This document shows positions 53,180 to 60,600 of a stretch of 64,000 nt of DNA, piece by piece. How positions within the stretch are numbered: position 1 is the first letter of the stretch; each line of letters opens with the position of its first letter. Origin of the DNA: Kitasatospora indigofera (GTDB taxonomy: Bacteria; Actinomycetota; Actinomycetes; Streptomycetales; Streptomycetaceae); NCBI RefSeq assembly GCF_014655955.1, contig NZ_BNBO01000002.1:310001-374000 (forward strand), written 5' to 3'. A program made the translations under genes and the position numbers. The notes under the pieces were generated by a model that did no database searches, was not told where the DNA came from, and worked only from the letters and a program-made list of their open reading frames with translations.

Positions 53180-53679
53180 CCACGGTATTCACCATGATGG
53201 ACAGCCCCCTGGGCCGGCTGCTGCTCAGCGGCGTCCGGGACGGCGACGGCCCGGCGGCCCTGGCCGCGGTGACCGCCCCCGGCCAGAAGGGCGCCCAGGC
53301 CGAGCCCGCCGACGACTGGGAGTACGACCCGGACGCGCTGGCCCCCGCCGTCGACCAGCTCACCGCCTACTTCGCGGGCGAGCGGACCACCTTCGACCTG
53401 CCGCTGGCCCCGGTCGGCACCGACTTCCGCCAACGGATCTGGAAGGCCCTCGACGACATCCCGTACGGCACCACGATCACGTACGGACAGCTGGCCGCCG
53501 CCGCGGGGGAGTCGCCGCGGGCGGTCCGCGCGGTCGGCGGCGCCGTCGGCGCCAACCCGCTGCTGATCATCCGCCCCTGCCACCGGGTGATGGGCGCGAG
53601 CGGCGCCCTGACGGGTTTCGCGGCGGGCGTGGAGCGCAAGCGGTGGCTGCTGGACCTGGAGGGCGGGGCGCTGTTCTGA
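53176..53679 (+). CDS. ogt: Methylated-DNA-protein cysteine methyltransferase (Ogt)
   Basis: A 167-residue suicide enzyme that takes methyl groups from O6-methylguanine onto its active-site Cys. The catalytic motif RPCHRVMG contains Cys135, and YGTTITYGQLAAAAG, AVGGAVGANPLLI and GALTGFAAGVERKRWLLDLE are the usual flanking elements. Its ATG overlaps the Ada-AlkA stop (ATGA, 53176-53179), so the regulator/glycosylase and the transferase form an adaptive-response operon. Confidence 0.95.
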   Translation: MTTVFTMMDSPLGRLLLSGVRDGDGPAALAAVTAPGQKGAQAEPADDWEYDPDALAPAVDQLTAYFAGERTTFDLPLAPVGTDFRQRIWKALDDIPYGTTITYGQLAAAAGESPRAVRAVGGAVGANPLLIIRPCHRVMGASGALTGFAAGVERKRWLLDLEGGALF

Positions 53680-53919
53680 GACTGCCGGGGCACGGGCCCC
53701 CACGGCAGCGCCGGGCTTCAGCCGGCTGCCGCGGAGACCCGTGCCAGGCGCGGGCCGCGTCCCGCGGTGCGGTTCGGAGCAGTTCCTTGAACGGGTGACC
53801 CGGTCCGGTCCGGGAGATCACCGCAAGCGCACAGGCCCGCGCGGCATCCTCTGCTGCGACGGCGTCCGCCGGATCGGGGTTGCGATCCTCCATCAGGGGG
53901 CGTGTCGCTCCAGCGCGGC

Positions 53920-54143
53920 TGTGTCGTTTCTCAGATCTCACGCGTCCTGCGCCATCACACTGACCTCAAGACCGGCACCGGCCGCCGACGACCCAGCAGC
54001 CCGATCGCGGACCTGAGCTCACCACAGGCATCGCCCCAGCGACTGGGCCAACTCGCCTGGTCAGGGTGGACCATCGAAACCGGCTCGACGTTGTCCGCGA
54101 CACCACCTTCGTAGCCGAGGAAGCATCGCGAGTACCGAAAGGT
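53920..54143 (+). pseudogene. Remnant of an ISAs1-family transposase
   Basis: The plus strand encodes HHTDLKTG, then PIADLSSPQASPQRLGQLAW and SGWTIE in one frame, and NRLDVVRDTTFVAEEASRV in another. Adding one A at the AAA near 54079 would join them into the C-terminal ENRLHxVRDTTFAEDAS region of ISAs1 transposases, which I recognise. Both ends are missing, no start is present, and residues such as H and R before the WTIE segment are changed, so it is dead. It lies directly behind the toxin immunity gene. Confidence 0.65.
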
Positions 54144-54163
54144 CAGCGGCTGTCAAGGTCGCC

Positions 54164-54511
54164 TCAGTAACCCCCGAACCCAATTCTTAGATCACGGTCC
54201 GCGCGACACAGCAGCCCCCATTTCAGCAGGATTGAAATAACCCTCAGTTCGGCTTCATCCAGGCCATGGAGATCGATTCGCTCAATCTCTCTCACCATGG
54301 AATCAACCGCCTCCGACTTTAGCTTCTGGCTTCGGTAGGGTTCGAGTCCAGCCAGAGTCGGGAGGCGATGAGGTCCAACCCGCTGGATGGCAGAACTCAA
54401 CTCGCCTTCATCGACATAGCGTTCAAGCATGCCCACCTTGGGCTGCGCGCCAGGAGCTCTTCCTGTACGAGCCTTGGGCTGACCTCGCCTCAATTCGATT
54501 ATGAACCCCAT
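54164..54511 (-). CDS. Candidate immunity protein of the RHS toxin
   Basis: A 115-residue cytoplasmic protein, unrecognised. It is helical and charged (VDEGELSSAIQRVGPHRLPT, KLKSEAVDSMVREIERIDLH, LDEAELRVISILLKWGLLCR) with no signal. ATG 54511 has GGAG 6 bases upstream. It follows the RHS toxin gene by 97 bases on the same strand, the usual place for an immunity gene, and shares its low GC. Codon use differs from the rest of the window. The role is inferred from position and size only. A transposase remnant lies behind it. Confidence 0.55.
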   Translation of the reverse strand: MGFIIELRRGQPKARTGRAPGAQPKVGMLERYVDEGELSSAIQRVGPHRLPTLAGLEPYRSQKLKSEAVDSMVREIERIDLHGLDEAELRVISILLKWGLLCRADRDLRIGFGGY

Positions 54512-54608
54512 TTTTACTCCGATCGATTGATTCGCGATGTTCGTCCGCATGTCCGGGCCGGGGCGGCTGACGCCAGTCAGCCGCCCCGGCCCGGGTCGGT
54601 AAGCCTTC

Positions 54609-57600
54609 CTACGGCACTACCTTGCCGGCGATGCGAATGGGATAGGCAGATACCACCCGCCGCCGATGGACTGTGACCTTCAGTGCAGTTGCCTCCTTGC
54701 CGTGCCTGTCAACCCCAATCACCCGACCAAAGTCGTGAATGTGAGTATGCCCAGGTCGGCCTTCGGTATTGGCCGCCCGCTTGCCGTTTTTGAGAGTCGT
54801 ATTGATGAGCTTCCTTGCAGTGGTAACACTGCTGGTACGGAATTTGCTCACCCCGCCCCACCGCCCGATGGGGAAGTGTCGGCTAACGATGTGATGCCAA
54901 TCTATTCCCGGGACGTGCCCACTGCAGTTGTGGACGACGTAATCGGTGCCCTCACTGCTTACGACACTGAATGTGTGAAGATCTCCTACATTGAGGTTGA
55001 CGACCATCTGTTCCGGAACATTACCCAGATCGGTAACCGAGGACACTACAGACGTCTGGTGGGAACTGGAGAGGAGCAGGTCGCCCACCTTGATCTGGCC
55101 TGCATCCGTCCAACCCTTGCCCACAACCCAGAACGGGTGGTTGAAGGTCGCTGCCACAGCAGTCGCAGACGGGTTGGAACCGACGCCGACCTCAACGAGG
55201 TGCCGAGTGCCGTAGCCGGTGATGACGTCAAGAACCGGCTCCAACGCGGTCTCGCCCGTCCCGGGATCGGTGGCCAGCACCTGGTCACCCACCTGCACGG
55301 TGCCAATCGAGGCGTATGTCCCGTCTGCCATCAGCACCTGCGTATCGGGGGTGAAGGAGTTCCCAATCGTGCAGGCGGCTGGTGCCGCTGCTCGGAAGAC
55401 GCTCTTGCCGACCGAGGCGACCTTGCCGACGCGCGATGACGCGCGGACCGTTTTGACGACCGCAGCTGCGGCCTTGACGACTGGTCCGGCGCCTACCAGG
55501 GCGGCGGCGACGGTGATGGTCATTTCTGCGGCTTTGGCCCAGTTGCCGGTGGCGGCGTAGGAGACGGCGGAGACGCCGGCTGCGATGGATCCGATCGGTC
55601 CGGGGATGTTGGAGGCGATTTCTGCGACGACCGCGACGACGTTGAGGATCTTCTTGAAGGAGAAGCCCCAGTTGCCGTCGAGGTCGGTGCAGTTGACGGG
55701 GTCGCCGGTGCAGTAGTCGTAGGGGCTGGCGTTGCCGCCGGGGACGGGGTCGATCTGGAGGAAGCGGCCGAGGGCGGGGCTGTAGAGGCGGGCACCCATG
55801 AGGATGTCGCCGTCCTGGGCCTCGGCGGAGCGTTGCTTGCCGCCGAGCCAGCCGTAGCGGACCTGGGCCTGGCCGTCCTGGGGGATGCCGAACTCGTCGA
55901 AGTCGAGGACGACGGGGGTGGTGAGGGCGGTGTCGGTGGTGATGACGACCGACCCGAAGAGGTTGGTGAGCTGGAGCTGGATGTCTCCCGTTTTGCTGGT
56001 GGTGGCGGCGAGGTCGGCGTCGGGGCCCGAGACGTTGCGGGTCAGGGTGCCCTGGGTGGTGTCCTCGACGGTCCAGCGGACCTCGTCGGAGTCGTCGCCG
56101 TAGTGGTTGAGCTTGGAGGTGGCGTTCGCCCAGGTGCCGTCGGCCTGCTTCTTGGCGGTGGTGAACGCGGTCAGGCGGTGGGCGGCGTCGACGGCCCACT
56201 GCTGCTGGGTGTCGCCCTTCTCCTGGGCGGCGACGCGGTCGTTGGCCCAGTAGGTGTTGGTGGCGCCGGTCGCGGTCCTGGTGGTGCGCCCGAAGGCGTC
56301 GTAGGTGTAGCCGGTGTCGGTGAGCCGGTCGGCGCTGTCGTAGGTGTGGGACTCGGTGACGGGCGCGTCGGTGCTGCAGGTGCCGCCGGCGCCCTGCTGG
56401 GAGGTGGACTTGGCGGTGCGGTTGGAGTGGGCGTCGTAGGTGTACTGGCGGGTGACGCAGCCGGCGGCGACGGTCGTCTGCTCGGCCTTGGTGAGGTGTC
56501 CGAGGCGGTCGTAGGTGTAGGAGCGGGTGGCCGTGGAGCTGGTGTCCTTGGCGACCGCGCCCTGGGTGGAGACGTCGACCGTCTGCGCCCATACGACCTT
56601 GTTGTCGGAGGTGCGGGTGTAGGTGCGGCCGGTGGCTTCGCCGACGGCGTTGGTGGTGTCCTTGCGGACGATGCCGCCGGGGTAGGTCTGTTCGGTGAGC
56701 TGGCCGTCCGGGCCGTACTTGGCGGTGAACTCGCCCGCCAGGCTGTCGTTGACGGAGGTGACCATGCCGCGGGGTTCCTTGGCGCGGTCGTAGCCGTAGG
56801 TGGTGGACCCGGTGGGGTCGCTGACCTTGACCGGCTTGCCGTAGCTGTCGAACTCCGAGGTGGTGGTGCCGCCGTCGGCGTCGGTGTAGGAGATCAGCCG
56901 GCCCAGGGCGTCGATCACGCGGGTGAGGGACTTGCCGCCCGCGGTGGTCTTCACGATGTCGCCGGTGGCGGTGTCGTACTCGGTGGTGACCTTCGGCAGT
57001 GCCTGGCCCTCGTCCGAGGTGATCTCGGTGGACAGGATCCGGTCGGCGCCGTCGTAGGTGGTGACGGTCTTGCGGGACTTGCCCGCGTTGGTCTCCGTGG
57101 TCTCCTCCGGCTCGCCGAACGGCGAGTAGCGGGTGATCCGCTTGACCGGCAGGGTGGCGGGCATCCGCGACGTGTCCGCGTTCGGGACTCCGCCGCCGAA
57201 GGACGTGACACAGGGAAGACCGGCCCACTCCGGGCGGTTGCCGCAGGCGGCGTCGTCGGAGTTGGGCCCGGCGAGGTAGAACACCGACTTGACGGTGGTC
57301 GCGTCGGTGCCGGAGGAGCCCGGCCTGCGGGACTCCAGTGCGTGCCCGGAGGCGTCGTAGCGGACGGTGGCCGTCAGGTTGGCGCCGCCCGGGACGGCGT
57401 CGGTGGTCACCGAGGTCGCCGTCTTCAGCGTCCACCCCAAGGTGCCGCCGATCGGGGCGTCGTAGCCGGTCCTGGTGACGCGCTGCTCGACGTCGGCGGC
57501 GTAGCCGTCGATGCGGGCGCCGTCGGTGCTGGTGGTGACCAGGTGGTAGGCCAGGCCGTTCGGCTTGCCCTCGTCGTAGGTGTTGGTGTTGTGGTCACGG

Positions 57601-60600
57601 GCGAGCACCGGGGTGCCGGCCGCGAGGGACGGGTTGAGGGTGTTCTTCGTCAGCGTGACGGTGTCGAGCCCGGCGTGGTACCGCTGGCCGCCGGTGGCGG
57701 CGTTGGTGTCGGTGACGGTGACCCTGAGCTCGTGGTCGCCGCGGGCGAGGTGGATCGCCTGCCCCACGCTGAACGGCGCCACGGCGCCGGCGGCGTCGTA
57801 GGTGTCCATCGGCGAGCCGAGGTTCTGGCCGTCGACGGCCCACTGGATGACGCCGTGGTCGCTGTACTTGGTCAGCTGGCCGCTGAGGACGTAGTCGCCG
57901 TCCTCGGGCACGGTGACCCGCATCGAGTCGAAGGCGCCCGCCTGGGTGCCCCGGATGCTCAGCTGGGCGCCGCCCGACCAGGTGAGGCCGCAGCAGTTGT
58001 TGTCGATCTGGATCGGCGCGGACGCACCGAGCTGCGGCAGCTTCTCGGCCTCCGTGGTCACGGTGACCGGGGTGCTCTGCCCGGCGACCGGCTCGGAGAG
58101 CGTGGCGCGGTAGAGCGGGCCGAGGGTCTCGGTGATGTCGAGGCCGTCGGGGGTGTAGGTGGTGCGGGAGTCGAGCAGCCGGGCCCGGGCGGCGGATTCC
58201 GCCGGCAGGTTCAGCTCCGAGGCGAAGCGGGCCGCGTCGGGGTGGGTGCCCAGGGCGATGGAGCGGTTGGTGGCCTGCAGGGTTCGCACGGCGTGGCCGT
58301 AGCGGTCGTACTCGGTGGTGTCGATGTCACCCTGGTCGGTCACCGACGGGGTGGCGGTGTTGACCTCGTTGCCGGAGGCGTTGAGGTAGTGGACGGTGGC
58401 GGGCTTGAAGCCGTCCTTGCCCGGGGTGGCCGCGCCGGCGGTGTTGGTGCCGGGTTCGTCCTCGGGGCCGAAGACGGCGGTGGCGTCGGTGGGGGCGTCG
58501 GTCTGCGCCCACCTGCCCACCTCCGCACCGGACATCTCGTAGGGGCCGCCGGCGCCGCGGGTCAGCGGGACGCTGTAGACGACCTTGGTGCCGATCTCGC
58601 CGTTGACCTGGTTCTTGCTGCCCGCGGCGAGGGTCGCGCGGCGGACCTTCAGCAGCCGGCCCGGGTCCAGGTCGGAGCCTGCCGGACCGAAGTCGAAGTC
58701 CCAGGGGAGCTCGCCCGCGGCCGCGATCCGGGTGACCCGGCCCGTGCTGTCGTAGGTGTAGGAGGTCTTCAGCGGGGTGGCCAGGCGCGGGTCCCAGACC
58801 TGGACGAGCCGCCCGAGGCTGTCGTACGCGTAGTGCGTGACCTCGACGGCCTCCTCCTTGGAGGTGGCCGGGTTCCAGGACCAGACCTTCACCGAGCGGA
58901 CCCGGTCCAGGAAGTCGCCCGGCACCGTCGCCGTGGCCGTGGTGGCCTTGGCGTAGTCGTACTCCGACACCTCGCAGCCGCGCGGCAGCGGACTGACCGT
59001 GCAGTGGTTGACGTCGTCCACGCCCGGCTCGACGGCGGGGATGACCCGCTTGACCAGCGAGCGGCCCTCGGTGGTGTCGTACTGGTAGCGGGTGGTCGAG
59101 GCGTCCTCGGGGCCGGTCTCGCTGACCACCTGGTAGATCGACGAGCCGGCCTGGCGGGTGAACAGCGTCGAGCTGCCGTCCAGGCCGGACAGGGTGTAGG
59201 TGGTGCCGGCGGTCTGCACGTCCCAGACCTGGTTCGCGCCGCCCCAGCAGGTCCAGATCTTCGCCCCGCCGTAGGCGTCCAGGCACTTGCCCGACTGGCG
59301 GTTCATCACCGAACCGTCGGTGCGGATCTCCCACTGCTGGTTCGGGCTGCCCGAACCGCAGCTCCACAGCGTCATGTCCGAGCCGTCGGCCGTGACGCCC
59401 CAGGGGTTGTCCAGGCACATGCCCAGGACCTTCAGCGACAGGTCCTCACCACGGCTCCACTGCTGGTTCGCCGCGCCGCTGCACGCCGCACCCTGGAGGT
59501 GGGCGCCGTTGAAGGCACTGCCGCCGGGGACCTCCAGGCACTGGCCCGAGGCGTTGACCAGCGCGCCCGAGGTGCCGGGAGCGGCCTTCAGGGTCAGCGA
59601 CTCTGCGCCGGGCTCGGGGAAGAACGTCCCGTCGGCGCCCTTGGCGAAGGTCAGCACCGAGTCGTCGTTGCCCTTGATCTCGACCAGGTCGGACTGCGGG
59701 AACGACAGCGAGCGGTAGTCGGAGCCGGTGCCCGCGTCGGGGCCGCCGGCCCACTGCGGACCGAACGGCGCGACGATCTCCTTCAACGACAGGTCGTCGA
59801 AGAACACCTCCTTGCCCGAACCCGCCGCGAAGCCGTTGTAGAGCCGGAACCAGGCCTCGGTGGCGTCCTTCGGCACGGTCAGGTCCAGCGTCAGCTGCTG
59901 CCAGCCGTCGGTGAATCCGGCCTTCGCCGAGGGCACCTCGCCGTAGCCGGCCGGGGTCCGGTAGACGCCGACCATCCGCAGGCCGCGGTTGGGCAGGGCG
60001 GAGGTGTCCAGTCCCGAGGCGCCCGGTACGTAGATCCAGCCGGTGAGGCGGTAGGTCTTGCCCGCCTGCATGCCCTGGGCGAGGGCGTACTCCGGGCCGA
60101 GCGCGGCGTAGGAGTCCCAGCCGCTCGCCGCCGGCTTGACCAGGATCGAGTCGGTGGAGCTGTCGTGCCCGCGCACGGTGGAGCGGGAGATGTCGGCCTG
60201 CCCCGCGCCGAAGCCGGTCAGGTCGGTGCCGACCTGGCGCTGGTTGAGCGTCAGACGCTCGCCCTGCGGCTGCCAGCCACGGTCCGTGCCCCGCGAGGAG
60301 GACGTCCGGGCCACCGACATGCCGAACTCGTCGGCGTCCGTGACGTCCGTGGAGTAGTCACCGGTGAGCAGGTTCACCGAACCCGGGCCCACCGAGGTGC
60401 CCGCCGCGCCGTCGGCGTTGCGGTCCACCGTCATGGTGTTCCACACCGTCGCGTAGCCGGCGCCGGACCCGTCCTCGGGGAACAGCAGCGCGCGCACCTG
60501 CACCACGCCGCCGATCTGGCCCAGCGTGTCCAGCACGTTCCAGTTGGCGTGCGGTCCGAGGTCCGCGAGGCGCGGCTTGTCCTCGCCCACCGCCGTGTTG

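Noticed and set aside
54335..54360. A GGGTTCGAGTCC stretch resembling the T-arm of a tRNA
   Set aside because: The five-base T-stem does not form (only two pairs), no acceptor or anticodon arm fits around it, and it lies inside a coding frame with a good ribosome binding site.
54930..55380. An intein in the RHS protein
   Set aside because: The Hint motifs are at the usual pre-toxin position and no extein continues after a splice site, so a HINT releasing domain is the better reading.
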